From positions 124,001 to 188,000 of the forward strand of contig NZ_BLAE01000033.1 of the NCBI RefSeq assembly GCF_009687865.1: a DNA stretch of 64,000 bases, read 5' to 3'. The notes under the pieces are model-generated. The model made no database searches and had not been told where the DNA came from. It saw nothing but the letters and a program-made list of their open reading frames with translations. Positions within the stretch are counted from its first letter, which is position 1; each line of letters starts with the position of its first letter. Made by a program: the position numbers and the translations under genes. The stretch is from Acrocarpospora macrocephala. GTDB lineage: Bacteria; Actinomycetota; Actinomycetes; Streptosporangiales; Streptosporangiaceae. Shown in pieces: positions 36,113 to 44,860 of the stretch.

Positions 36113-36658
36113 ATGGCCGTGGAACAGGCTCGAGATCAGGGCGCGGGGCGGCCCTTCCGGCCGCAGATCCCGGCGTCCCTCGCGTACGCGCTGCACGCGG
36201 TCCTCGCCTCCAACCCGGCCTACCGGTGGCTGGCCGCGTTCCTCGAGCGCCATCCGAGGCTCTACCGGTGGTTCACCACGGGCGAGCGGGTCACCAAGGA
36301 GCGGCTGTTCGGCTGCCGGATGTGCGGTCAGTGCGCGCTGCCGGTGACCGGCTACGCGTGCCCGATGACCTGCCCCAAGCAGCTGCGCAACGGGCCATGC
36401 GGCGGCGTCTCGCCGGACGGCGCCTGCGAGGTCGACCGCACGCTGCGGTGCGTGTGGGTCACGGCCTGGGACCGGGCGGAGAGCGCGGGCCACGGCGCTG
36501 ACCTCGACCTCCTCCAGCGGCCGGTCGACAACCGGCAGTGGTCGCGGAGCTCGTGGGTGAACTACTGGCAGGGCCGCGACGAGGGCCTCGCGGTCGCGTT
36601 CACCGGCGCCGACCCGCGCCCGGCCATAGCGGCCGGCTCCGCGCGGGCGGGCCGATGA
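36113..36658 (+). CDS. MTHFR C-terminal-domain-like cysteine-rich protein
   Basis: A 181-residue protein resembling the zinc- or cluster-binding 'methylenetetrahydrofolate reductase C-terminal' family. It has clustered cysteines: CRMCGQCALP, YACPMTCPKQLRNGPCGG and a later GACEVD (about residues 60-100), plus a tryptophan-rich end. In other bacteria this domain accompanies MetF-type reductases and may pass electrons or hold a metal. The ATG at 36113 has TGAGGAG just upstream; a GTG two codons earlier is possible. Its TGA overlaps the start of the MTHFR gene. It is the first gene of an eight-gene one-carbon operon, 226 bases after the hydrolase gene. Confidence 0.85.
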   Translation: MAVEQARDQGAGRPFRPQIPASLAYALHAVLASNPAYRWLAAFLERHPRLYRWFTTGERVTKERLFGCRMCGQCALPVTGYACPMTCPKQLRNGPCGGVSPDGACEVDRTLRCVWVTAWDRAESAGHGADLDLLQRPVDNRQWSRSSWVNYWQGRDEGLAVAFTGADPRPAIAAGSARAGR

Positions 36659-37590
36659 GCGGCGGGCTGCGGGCCGCGCTCGCGTCGGACCGGTTCGTGG
36701 TGACGGCCGAGATCGGGCCGCCGCGCGACGCCGATCCGGACGCGATCGCCCGCAAGGCCGCCGCGCTGCGCGGCTGGGTGGACGCCGCGAACGTGACCGA
36801 CAACCAGGGCGCCAGCGTCCGCATGTCGAGCCTGGCCGGCAGCGTCCTCGTCCAGCGCGCCGGCGTCGACCCGGTCATGCAGCTGACCTGCCGGGACCGC
36901 AACCGCATCGCGCTGCAGTCGGACCTGATCGGGGCCGCGGCCCTCGGCATCCGCAACGTGCTGCTGCTCACCGGCGACCATCCCACGCTCGGCGACCACC
37001 CGGACGCCAAGCCCGTCTTCGACCTCGACGGCGTCCAGCTCGTCTGGACCGCGCGCACGCTGCGCGACGACGGCACGTTGCTATCCGGCAAGCCGCTCGC
37101 GACCCGGCCCTCATGGCTGATCGGCACGGTCGAGAACCCGTTCGCCCCGCCGGCGGCGCTGCGCGCCCGGCGGCTCGCCAAGAAGGTCGCCGCGGGCGCC
37201 GAATTCGTCCAGACGCAGTACGTCTTCGACGTGGCCGCCTTCGCAGGCTGGGTAGCCCGGCTGCGCGAGGAGGGCGTCACCGAGCGGTGCGCGGTGATCG
37301 CGGGCGTCGGCCCCATCCGGTCACTGCGCATGCTGGCGTTCCTGACCGGCTCGGTGCCCGGCGTGCACGTGCCCGCGGAGCTGGAGCGCCGCCTGCGCGG
37401 GGTGCCGGAACACCGGGTGGCGGAGGAGGGCCTCAACGCCTGCGTCGAGACGATCCAGGCCCTGGTCGAGATTCCCGGCGTGCGCGGCGTGCACCTGATG
37501 GTCTTCGGCCACGACGACGAGGTTCCCGACATCGTGCGCCGGGCCGGCATCCGCCCGGCGGTCGCGGCTCTCCAGGAAGGGCGACAGTGA
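36655..37590 (+). CDS. metF: Methylenetetrahydrofolate reductase (MetF-like)
   Basis: A 311-residue flavoprotein that should reduce 5,10-methylene-THF to 5-methyl-THF. Family segments are VVTAEIGPPRDAD (about 13-25), VTDNQGASVRMSSLA near 49, MQLTCRDRNRIALQSDL near 76, LGIRNVLLLTGDHP near 98, and GAEFVQTQYVFDVAAF near 182. The length is normal for bacterial MetF. The ATG overlaps the TGA of the C-terminal-domain protein, consistent with a complex of the two. It feeds methyl groups to the methionine synthase-like enzyme two genes on. Confidence 0.93.
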   Translation: MSGGLRAALASDRFVVTAEIGPPRDADPDAIARKAAALRGWVDAANVTDNQGASVRMSSLAGSVLVQRAGVDPVMQLTCRDRNRIALQSDLIGAAALGIRNVLLLTGDHPTLGDHPDAKPVFDLDGVQLVWTARTLRDDGTLLSGKPLATRPSWLIGTVENPFAPPAALRARRLAKKVAAGAEFVQTQYVFDVAAFAGWVARLREEGVTERCAVIAGVGPIRSLRMLAFLTGSVPGVHVPAELERRLRGVPEHRVAEEGLNACVETIQALVEIPGVRGVHLMVFGHDDEVPDIVRRAGIRPAVAALQEGRQ

Positions 37591-39068
37591 TGTTGATTGA
37601 TTTCCGGCCGCACGCGAGGTTGCGGGCCGACAAGCCGGTCGACCTGGTGGCCTCGGTCGCCCCGGTCGTCGCGGCGCTGGTCGACTCCGGGTGGGACCTC
37701 GCCCGGGTGCGGGTGGTGTGCGACTGGGTGCAGTACCGGGAGAACTTCCGCGACGTCGTCGACGCGAGGCCCATCCTGTCCGCCCCGGGCCGGGGAACCG
37801 TGCCCACACCGGCGGGGATCCGCCAGGAGGACCTGGAGGTCGCCGTCGACGTGCGGCGCGGCGGCGAGGTCGCGCTGGGCGGCCTGGCCGCCGCCTGCCT
37901 GCGGGGCGGGTCCGGCGAGCGGGCCTACCTGGAGGACTGGGGGCTCGGCTCGGCCGGCTGCGTCTGGGCCTTCAACGCCCTCTACTGGACCGCGCTGGAA
38001 CTGTGGGAGAAGGCGTCCGGACGCGGCTACGAGCAGGCGCTGCCGGGCGGCGAGAGCGACGCGCGCAACCTGGACTCCGCCCGCGGCGTGATCAACGACC
38101 TCTTCGACGTCTGGGACTCGCTGGCGAGCTCGGCGGCGCTGCCGGAGGAGCTGGTCGTCGTCGAGCTCGGCGTCGGCAACGGGCACCAGGCCAAGGTCTT
38201 CCTCGACGAGTTCCGCCGGGCCGACCAGGCCCGCGGCGGCGACTACTACCGGCGCCTGCACTACCTCATGTGCGACTACTCCCAGCACGTCCTCGACCTG
38301 GCCGGGGAGACCGTCGCCGACCACGCCGGCCGCGTCAGCTCCGTCACCCTCGACGCGACGCGCCCGCTGACCTCGCTGGGCTTCCTCAAGTACAAGGTGT
38401 TCCTCGTCTACGTGTCCAACGTGTACGACAACCTGCCGACCGACGAGGTGGCCCAGATCGGCGGCCGCACGTACGGCGTCGAGACCCGCGCCTACCTGCC
38501 CGCGCCCGCGGCGGCCACGCTGGCGGACTCGGTCTCCGCCACGCCGGACCAGGTCCCCGCCCTGGTGCACAAGCTGCTCCGGCTCGGCCCGCAGCTGCTG
38601 ACCGACGCCGCCCCGGCGCACTTCCCCGACGTGGACACCGCGGTCGCGTTCTGGCGGCAGGCCTGGTCGATGCTGCGCCTGGAGGAGCGGTACGCGCCGC
38701 TGGCCGGTCTCGACCAGTACGCCGTCACCGGACAGTTCACCGGGGAGGCGCTCCGGCCGTTGCTCGAGTCGGGGGCGGACGTCCGCATGCACGTCAGCAA
38801 CGGCGCGGTGGCCAGCTTCGCCGACAGCCTCATGCTGCTCCACCCGTACGGCCGGCTCATCTGCCACGACCTCTTCGTCACCGGCGTCGAGGGCTACCGC
38901 AGCCAGTTCCGCGGCCCAGGCAAGTACGACGGGTCGGTCGTGAACTGGGTCAACGGCCCCCTGCTCGCGCACGTCGGGCGGCGCAAGGGCTTCGACGTGC
39001 ACTACGAGCCCTTCCGGCACCGGTCGGCGGGCAACATCATCACGATGACCGCGCAGGCGAGGGACTGA
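37590..39068 (+). CDS. Class I SAM-dependent methyltransferase-like protein
   Basis: A 492-residue protein with a Rossmann SAM-binding motif, VVELGVGNGHQAKVF, near residue 190, followed by YLMCDYSQHVLDLAG and VYVSNVYDNLP, in the order expected of methyltransferase motifs I to IV. It is longer than most class I enzymes: about 180 residues precede the SAM motif. It faintly recalls MidA-type arginine methyltransferases but I cannot name the substrate. The ATG overlaps the metF stop (TGATG), with GGAAGG upstream. Its place inside a SAM-regeneration operon suggests that it is the methyl consumer the operon serves. Confidence 0.75.
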   Translation: MLIDFRPHARLRADKPVDLVASVAPVVAALVDSGWDLARVRVVCDWVQYRENFRDVVDARPILSAPGRGTVPTPAGIRQEDLEVAVDVRRGGEVALGGLAAACLRGGSGERAYLEDWGLGSAGCVWAFNALYWTALELWEKASGRGYEQALPGGESDARNLDSARGVINDLFDVWDSLASSAALPEELVVVELGVGNGHQAKVFLDEFRRADQARGGDYYRRLHYLMCDYSQHVLDLAGETVADHAGRVSSVTLDATRPLTSLGFLKYKVFLVYVSNVYDNLPTDEVAQIGGRTYGVETRAYLPAPAAATLADSVSATPDQVPALVHKLLRLGPQLLTDAAPAHFPDVDTAVAFWRQAWSMLRLEERYAPLAGLDQYAVTGQFTGEALRPLLESGADVRMHVSNGAVASFADSLMLLHPYGRLICHDLFVTGVEGYRSQFRGPGKYDGSVVNWVNGPLLAHVGRRKGFDVHYEPFRHRSAGNIITMTAQARD

Positions 39069-39071
39069 ACC

Positions 39072-40130
39072 ATGGCGAGAGGAACGGTCCGCGCCCGCGT
39101 GCCGGTGCTGCCGACGACGGTAGTGGGCAGCTACCCCGTGCCGGACTGGCTGGAGCGGCTCAAGACCGACTACTTCCGGGGCCGGATGAGCTACAGCCAG
39201 CTGCAGGACGTGCACGACATGGCCATCAAGGCCGCCCTGCGCGACCAGGAGCTCGCCGGGATCGACATCGTCTCCGACGGCGAGCTGCGCCGGGACAACG
39301 ACATCGACTACACGCTGGCCCGGATGCCCGGCGTCGAGATCCCGGAGACGGCCAAGGACTTCTACTTCGACTACTACGAGGCGAAGGTCGCCGCGCTCCC
39401 CGAGCCGGCCGGGCCGTCGCCGCTGGGCCTGGCCGCGGACTACGCGTTCACCTCGGCCCAGACCGCGGCGCCGATCAAGTTCTCGTTCACCGGCCCGTTC
39501 TCGCTCTCCTGCCGGGCGCACGACCTCGGTCCGGTCGGCCGGCGGGACTTCGTCATGGCGATGGCCGCCGTACTCAACGCCGAAGCGCGGGCGCTGGCGG
39601 AGCTGGGCGCGGAGCTGCTCCAGATCGACGAGCCGTTCCTCGCCGGTCACACCGACCAGGCCGGGCTGGCGGTGGACGCGATCAACGTGGTCACCGCCGG
39701 GGTGGACGTCACCTGGGCGCTGCACGTCTGCTACGGCAACCGGTACGCCCGCCCGTCCTGGGAAGGGCACTACGACTTCCTCTTCCCTGAGGTCCTGCGC
39801 GCCGACATCGACCAGCTGGTCCTCGAGTTCGCCCGCAAGGGCGACGACGACCTGGCCATCATCGAGAAGTTCGGCTGGCCAGGCGACCTGGGGCTGGGCG
39901 TCGTGGACGTGAAGACCGACCACGTGGAGTCGCCCGACCTCGTCGCGACCCGCATCCGCCGCGCCCTGCGGCACATCCCGGCCGACCGGCTGATGATCAA
40001 CCCCGACTGCGGGCTGCGCAATGTGACCGGCGCGATCGCCCGGGCGAAGCTGGCCGCGATGGCCCGCGGGGCGCGGATCGTCCGGGACGAGCTGCCACCG
40101 ATCACCCACTCCGAAGGAGCCACGTCATGA
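39072..40130 (+). CDS. MetE-like methionine synthase, C-terminal domain only (core-MetE)
   Basis: A 352-residue protein equal to the catalytic C-terminal half of cobalamin-independent methionine synthase (full MetE is about 750 residues). Features: [13 protein letters not shown] at the start, [14 protein letters not shown] near 60, [11 protein letters not shown] near 180, LHVCYGNRY with the zinc-binding His-x-Cys near 217, and INPDCGLRN with the last zinc cysteine near 313. The N-terminal folate-positioning half is missing, so the methyl donor is uncertain; core-MetE proteins elsewhere use corrinoid or other donors. Here metF and an MTHFR C-terminal protein are adjacent, so methyl-THF is a possible donor. 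ATG with GAGGGA upstream. Confidence 0.85.
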   Translation: MARGTVRARVPVLPTTVVGSYPVPDWLERLKTDYFRGRMSYSQLQDVHDMAIKAALRDQELAGIDIVSDGELRRDNDIDYTLARMPGVEIPETAKDFYFDYYEAKVAALPEPAGPSPLGLAADYAFTSAQTAAPIKFSFTGPFSLSCRAHDLGPVGRRDFVMAMAAVLNAEARALAELGAELLQIDEPFLAGHTDQAGLAVDAINVVTAGVDVTWALHVCYGNRYARPSWEGHYDFLFPEVLRADIDQLVLEFARKGDDDLAIIEKFGWPGDLGLGVVDVKTDHVESPDLVATRIRRALRHIPADRLMINPDCGLRNVTGAIARAKLAAMARGARIVRDELPPITHSEGATS

Positions 40131-41350
40131 AGGATTTCCTCTTCACCTCAGAGTCGGTGACCGAGGGTCACCCGGACAAGGTCGCCGACGCGATCTCCGA
40201 CGCGGTGCTGGACGCCGCGCTGGAGGCCGACCCGCTGTCGCGGGTGGCCTGCGAGACCCTGGTCACCACCGGCATGGTCGTGCTCGCCGGTGAGATCACC
40301 ACACCGAGGCAGCTCGACTACGCGCGCATCGTCCGCGACACGGTCAACCGCATCGGCTACGACGACGGCGCCTACGGGTTTGACGGCAATCACTGCGCGG
40401 TGCTGGTCGCGCTGGACCGGCAGTCCCCGGACATCGCCCAGGGCGTCGACCGGGCCCACGAGCACCGCGAAGGCCTGTCCGACGACGCGTTCGACCGGGT
40501 GGGCGCCGGCGACCAGGGCATGATGTTCGGCTACGCCTGCGACGACACGCCCGAGCTCATGCCGATGCCGATCACGCTCGCCCACCGCCTGGCCCACCGC
40601 CTGGCGCACACCCGCACCACGCGGGCGGTCGGCTACCTCCGGCCGGACGGCAAGACGCAGGTGACGATCCGCTACCGCGACGGCCTCCCCGTCGGGATCG
40701 AGCGGGTCCTCATCTCGACCCAGCACGCCGAGGACGCCACGGCCGACCGGATCCGCGAGGACATGTGGCACCACGTCGTCGTGCCCGTCCTGCCCGCCGA
40801 TCTGTACGACGCCGGCGAGCTGCACCGAAGCCTCCTGGTCAACCCGACCGGCCGGTTCGTCATCGGCGGACCGGTGGGCGACGCCGGCCTGACCGGACGC
40901 AAGATCATCATCGACACGTACGGCGGTTTCGCCCGCCACGGCGGGGGCGCGTTCTCCGGCAAGGATCCGTCCAAGGTGGACCGCTCCGCCGCGTACGCCG
41001 CCCGGTACGTCGCCAAGAACGTCGTCGCCGCCGGTCTCGCGCGGCGTGCCGAGGTGCAGGTCGCCTACGCGATCGGGGTGGCCAGGCCAGTCTCCCTGCT
41101 GATCGACACCTTCGGCACCGAGCGCGTGGACCCCGCCCTGATCGACAACCTGGTCACCGACTGCTTCGACCTGCGTCCCGCCGCGTTCCGCAGCTACCTC
41201 GACCTGCACCGGCCCATCTACCAGGCGACCTCGTCCTACGGCCACTTCGGCCGTACCGACGTGGACCTCCCGTGGGAGCGCACCGACCGCGCCGACGAGC
41301 TGCGGGTGGCCGCCGGTCTTACCGCCGACGCCACCCCGTCGATGGTCTGA
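40127..41350 (+). CDS. metK: S-adenosylmethionine synthetase
   Basis: MetK makes SAM from methionine and ATP. The 407 residues carry all signature regions: [20 protein letters not shown] (about 10-29), [12 protein letters not shown] near 126 and the P-loop-like [19 protein letters not shown] near 268-286. The ATG overlaps the TGA of the core-MetE gene and is preceded by GAAGGAG. It is shorter in some loops than housekeeping actinobacterial MetK and probably is a second, pathway-specific copy; that would need the rest of the genome. Confidence 0.97.
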   Translation: MKDFLFTSESVTEGHPDKVADAISDAVLDAALEADPLSRVACETLVTTGMVVLAGEITTPRQLDYARIVRDTVNRIGYDDGAYGFDGNHCAVLVALDRQSPDIAQGVDRAHEHREGLSDDAFDRVGAGDQGMMFGYACDDTPELMPMPITLAHRLAHRLAHTRTTRAVGYLRPDGKTQVTIRYRDGLPVGIERVLISTQHAEDATADRIREDMWHHVVVPVLPADLYDAGELHRSLLVNPTGRFVIGGPVGDAGLTGRKIIIDTYGGFARHGGGAFSGKDPSKVDRSAAYAARYVAKNVVAAGLARRAEVQVAYAIGVARPVSLLIDTFGTERVDPALIDNLVTDCFDLRPAAFRSYLDLHRPIYQATSSYGHFGRTDVDLPWERTDRADELRVAAGLTADATPSMV

Positions 41351-41357
41351 GCCCGGC

Positions 41358-42263
41358 ATGTCGATCACTGTCTCCGAGCAGCCCCTCGCCCCGGCCGGAT
41401 CCGCCGTCTCCGACGACATCGGGCGCCTGGTCGTCTCCTGCCAGGACGGGCCCGGCATCGTGGCCCTCATCAGCGCGTTCCTCTACCGGCACGGCGCGAA
41501 CATCCTCCAGTCGGACCAGTTCTCCACCGGATCCAGGGGCGGGCGGTTCATGCTGCGCACCGAGTTCCACTTGGACCGCGTCAGCGAGCGCCTGCCCCTG
41601 CTGGAGCGCCAGTTCGAGTTCGAGGTGGCCCGGCGCCTGCGCGCCAGGTTCCGGGTGCGCTCGGCGGCGACGCCCACCCGGGTCGCGATCTTCGTCTCCC
41701 GGCACGACCACTGCCTGCTCGACCTGCTGTGGCGGGCCCGCCGCGGCGAGCTGCCGATCGAGGTCGTCACCGTGGTCTCCAACCATCCCGACCTGGAGCG
41801 GGACGTCGCCGGGTTCGGCACGCCGTTCACGCACATCCCGGTCACGCCGCGGACGAAGCCGGAAGCCGAGCAGGCCCAGCTCGACGCGATCGCGGGGAAG
41901 GTCGATCTGGTGGTGCTCGCCCGGTACATGCAGATCCTGTCCGCGGACTTCCTCGACGAGGTCGGCGTCCCGGTGATCAACATCCACCACTCGTTCCTGC
42001 CGGCGTTCGCCGGCGCCAGCCCGTACGAGCGGGCCAAGCAGCGCGGGGTCAAGCTCATCGGCGCGACGGCCCACTACGCCACGGAGGACCTGGACGAGGG
42101 CCCGATCATCGAGCAGGACGTCGTCCGCGTGTCGCACCGGGCCGGCGTGGGCGACCTGGTCCGCCGCGGCGCCGACATCGAGAGGGCCGTGCTCGCCCGG
42201 GCGGTCGACTGGCACTGCGCCGACCGCGTGTTCGTCGACGGGTCCACCACCATCGTCTTCTGA
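41358..42263 (+). CDS. purU: Formyltetrahydrofolate deformylase
   Basis: A 301-residue PurU-type enzyme that hydrolyses 10-formyl-THF to formate and THF. An N-terminal ACT domain (LVVSCQDGPGIVALISAFLY, about 18-37) is followed by a formyltransferase-type catalytic domain (VVTVVSNHPDLE near 136; INIHHSFLPAFAGASPYERA near 210, with the catalytic His; GATAHYATEDLDEGPIIEQD near 235). It starts 7 bases after metK. In a methyl-supply operon it may return THF, but it would also drain one-carbon units, which is odd. Confidence 0.95.
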   Translation: MSITVSEQPLAPAGSAVSDDIGRLVVSCQDGPGIVALISAFLYRHGANILQSDQFSTGSRGGRFMLRTEFHLDRVSERLPLLERQFEFEVARRLRARFRVRSAATPTRVAIFVSRHDHCLLDLLWRARRGELPIEVVTVVSNHPDLERDVAGFGTPFTHIPVTPRTKPEAEQAQLDAIAGKVDLVVLARYMQILSADFLDEVGVPVINIHHSFLPAFAGASPYERAKQRGVKLIGATAHYATEDLDEGPIIEQDVVRVSHRAGVGDLVRRGADIERAVLARAVDWHCADRVFVDGSTTIVF

Positions 42264-42284
42264 CCGCCTCCAGGAGGATCAGCC

Positions 42285-43277
42285 ATGGCCATCGGCCCCA
42301 TCGCGGTCACCGGTTCGATCGCGACCGACCACCTCATGCACTTCCCCGGCCGGTTCCGAGACCACCTCATCGCCGAGCAGCTCGACCGGCTCTCGCTGAG
42401 CTTCCTCGTCGACGACCTGGAGATCCGGCGCGGCGGCGTCGCCGCCAACATCGCCTTCTCCCTGGGCGTCCTGGGCAAGCGCCCGGTGCTCGTGGGGGCC
42501 GTGGGCGCGGACTTCGCCGACTACCGCTCCTGGCTGGAACGGCACGGCGTCGACTGCGGCGGCGTGCTGACCGTCGGCGGCGCGCACACCCCGCGGTTCA
42601 CCTGCACGACCGACGACGACCAGTGCCAGATCGCCTCGTTCTATCCGGGCGCGATGGCCGCCTCCGGCTCCATCGACCTGGCGCCGATCCTCGCCTCCCG
42701 CGGGGTCGCCCTGGTGCTCGTCGGGGCCAGCGCGCCGGAGGCCATGCTGGCCCACACCGCGCAGGCCCACCGGCTCGGCGTGGCGGTCGCCGCGGATCCG
42801 TCGCAGCAGCTGCCCCGCCTGGACCGCGACGACTGCCGGGCGCTGGTGGAGGGGGCGGCGTACCTGTTCACGAACGAGTACGAGTGGGAGCTGCTCGTCC
42901 GCCGTACCGGCTGGTCGGAACGCGAGATCACCGAGCGGGTGGGGCTGCGGATCACCACGCTCGGCGCCAAGGGCGCGCGCATCATGGGGCGCGATGGCGC
43001 CGAGATCCGGGTGGACGCCGTACCGGCCCGAGAGATCCTCGACCCGACCGGCGTGGGCGACGCCTTCCGGGCCGGGTTCCTCGCCGGGGTCGACAGCGGG
43101 CTCCCCGTCGAACACGCGGCCCAGCTGGCCTCGCTGATCGCAACGGCCGTGCTGGAGAGCGTCGGCAGCCAGGAATGGCGGCTCACCGCGCGGGACGGGG
43201 AGGAACGATTGTCCGACGCGTATGGCCCCGCCTCGGCGGCGGCCATCGGGCCCTACCTGCGGGCTGTGCTCGCATGA
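42285..43277 (+). CDS. PfkB-family kinase, adenosine kinase-like
   Basis: A 330-residue ribokinase/PfkB-family protein. An N-terminal VTGSIATDHLMHFPGRF and RRGGVAANIAFSLGVLGKRP resemble actinobacterial adenosine kinases. The C-terminal anion hole and catalytic Asp are in ILDPTGVGDAFRAGFLAG (about 248-265). In a methyl cycle, adenosine kinase removes the adenosine released from S-adenosylhomocysteine and so pulls the cycle forward. No S-adenosylhomocysteine hydrolase gene is in the operon. Ribosome-binding site CAGGAGG precedes the ATG. Ribokinase activity is a less likely alternative. Confidence 0.88.
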   Translation: MAIGPIAVTGSIATDHLMHFPGRFRDHLIAEQLDRLSLSFLVDDLEIRRGGVAANIAFSLGVLGKRPVLVGAVGADFADYRSWLERHGVDCGGVLTVGGAHTPRFTCTTDDDQCQIASFYPGAMAASGSIDLAPILASRGVALVLVGASAPEAMLAHTAQAHRLGVAVAADPSQQLPRLDRDDCRALVEGAAYLFTNEYEWELLVRRTGWSEREITERVGLRITTLGAKGARIMGRDGAEIRVDAVPAREILDPTGVGDAFRAGFLAGVDSGLPVEHAAQLASLIATAVLESVGSQEWRLTARDGEERLSDAYGPASAAAIGPYLRAVLA

Positions 43278-44110
43278 CCATTCTGGACGGGCGGCGCGTC
43301 GCCGAGAAGGTCGTCGCGGCGGCCGCCGCCGACATCGCCACGCTCGCTCGCGCGCCCGGGCTCGCCACCGTGCTCGTCGGGGACGACCCCGCCTCCGAGA
43401 TCTACGTGCGGAACAAGCGGCGCCGCTGCGTGGCGGCGGGCATCCGCGACCTGCATCGCCGGTTCGGCGCGGACGTCACGCAGGACGAGCTCGCCGCCGC
43501 GATCCGCGCGCTCGGCGACGACCCCGGCGTCACCGGCATCCTGCTCCAGCTGCCGCTGCCGCCGCACCTGGACGCCGACGCGCTGGTGTCGCTGATCCCG
43601 CCGGACAAGGACGTGGACGGGCTGACCGAGACCAACGCCGGGCGGCTCGCGCTCGGCCGGCCCGGGCTGAGCCCCTGCACCCCGCTCGGCGTCCTGGAGC
43701 TCCTCGACGCCCACGGGATCGCGCTGGCCGGCGCCGAAGCCGTCGTCGTCGGGCGGTCCAACCTGGTCGGCAAGCCCATGGCGCAGCTGCTGCTGCGGCG
43801 CCACGCGACGGTGACCGTCTGCCATTCCCGCACGCGTGACCTCGCGGCGGTCTGCCGGCGAGCGGACGTCCTCATCGTCGCGGCCGGCATCCCGGGCCTG
43901 ATCACCGCCGAGGCGGTGAAACCCGGCGCGACCGTGGTCGACGTCGGCATCCACCGCACCCCGGACGGCCTGCGGGGCGACGTCGACTTCGACGCCGTCC
44001 GCGCGGTGGCCGGCGCCATCACGCCCGTCCCGGGCGGCGTCGGGCCGATGACCATCGCGATGCTGCTGGCCAATACCGTCGCGGCCGCCCGCCGTACCGC
44101 CGGACGATGA
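43274..44110 (+). CDS. folD: Methylene-THF dehydrogenase / methenyl-THF cyclohydrolase
   Basis: FolD interconverts 5,10-methylene-THF, methenyl-THF and 10-formyl-THF. The 278-residue protein has the expected elements: SEIYVRNKRRRC with catalytic Tyr and Lys (about 42-53), GILLQLPLPPHLD near 93, VVGRSNLVGKPMAQLL near 158, and PVPGGVGPMTIAMLL near 256. The ATG overlaps the kinase TGA. It supplies methylene-THF to MetF. A strong hairpin follows the stop immediately. Confidence 0.97.
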   Translation: MTILDGRRVAEKVVAAAAADIATLARAPGLATVLVGDDPASEIYVRNKRRRCVAAGIRDLHRRFGADVTQDELAAAIRALGDDPGVTGILLQLPLPPHLDADALVSLIPPDKDVDGLTETNAGRLALGRPGLSPCTPLGVLELLDAHGIALAGAEAVVVGRSNLVGKPMAQLLLRRHATVTVCHSRTRDLAAVCRRADVLIVAAGIPGLITAEAVKPGATVVDVGIHRTPDGLRGDVDFDAVRAVAGAITPVPGGVGPMTIAMLLANTVAAARRTAGR

Positions 44111-44152
44111 CGCCACGCCCGGCCGCGCGGGCGCGGCCGGGCCTGCGGCGTC
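44109..44152. terminator. Hairpin between folD and the convergent secreted-protein gene
   Basis: A perfect 10-bp stem CCCGGCCGCG (44118-44127) pairs with CGCGGCCGGG (44132-44141) around a CGGG loop. An outer pair, GACGCC (44109-44114) with GGCGTC (44147-44152), extends it. There is no T-tract, as is common in high-G+C actinomycetes. It lies between two converging genes and could stop both. Confidence 0.8.
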
Positions 44153-44160
44153 CAGACAGA

Positions 44161-44592
44161 TCAGGGAATGACCAGGTAGAACGGCAGGTCAGACCGGCCG
44201 ACCGCGGCGGTGCCGGTGTAGACGGACAGGGTGTCGGCGCGGTTGCCGCACTCCACGCTCGGCGTGGTGCGCGCCATCACGATGCCCCAAGGCGTAGAAC
44301 CGGTGGCCACCAGCGTGGCCACCGGCGTGAGCTCGTCCACCTTCAGCAACGGGTCCAGGAACCTCACGCAGTACACGCCAGCCGCGGGCTTGGTGAGGGA
44401 CTTGATGCCCTTGGACTGCAACAGCGTGCCGTCGGCGGCCACCTTGGCCGACGCCTGAGCGTTAGGCACGACGGCCAGGCCCGGCCTGTCTTGCGCGGCC
44501 GGCCCGCCGTCGGCCAGCGCGACGCCGGGCGCACCGGCCAGCCCCAGCACCGCCATCCCCGCGACCACGCCGGACTTCAAGATCTCGATCAT
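44161..44592 (-). CDS. Small secreted protein of unknown function
   Basis: A 143-residue protein with a signal peptide (about 1-28, VVAGMAVLGLAGAPGVALA, cleavage after ALA). The mature part of about 115 residues has two cysteines (VYCVRF and VECGNR) that may form a disulfide, and a hydrophobic end, DLPFYLVIP. I do not recognise the family. I chose the ATG at 44590-44592, which follows GGGAGAG; an upstream in-frame start would put extra residues before the signal peptide. It is divergent from the large regulator gene and converges on folD. Confidence 0.75.
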   Translation of the reverse strand: MIEILKSGVVAGMAVLGLAGAPGVALADGGPAAQDRPGLAVVPNAQASAKVAADGTLLQSKGIKSLTKPAAGVYCVRFLDPLLKVDELTPVATLVATGSTPWGIVMARTTPSVECGNRADTLSVYTGTAAVGRSDLPFYLVIP

Positions 44593-44860
44593 TACTCTCC
44601 CGAATGTCGTGAACCGAGGGTCCGCGACCCCGGCGAACCCGAACATCGGCAACGTATCGTGATCATGTCACTCCGAAGCGTGACACGCCTGATCGAGATC
44701 GATACTTGGCTCTTTCATGTGACAGGGACGTCACACGCCCTCAGCCTCGATCGGCGGCCCTTCTACGACCAATCCGGGACCAGTACACTCTGTTCACGCG
44801 GCGGTCCGATACGGGTCCCAAGCGGACGAATCTGCAATGGCCATCCAGGAGTCGACAGAC
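44593..44860. promoter_or_regulatory. Divergent promoter region
   Basis: About 270 bases between the secreted-protein gene and the BTAD-ATPase gene, clearly AT-richer than the genes. AGGAG at 44847-44851 serves the GTG at 44861. The stretch GTGACA-like at 44711-44735 (CATGTGACAGGGACGTCACA) contains the pair TGTGAC and GTCACA, an imperfect palindrome that may be an operator. Confidence 0.45.

Noticed and set aside
44837-44860. Earlier ATG start for the BTAD-ATPase regulator
   Set aside because: No ribosome-binding site precedes it, whereas AGGAG is correctly placed for the GTG at 44861.
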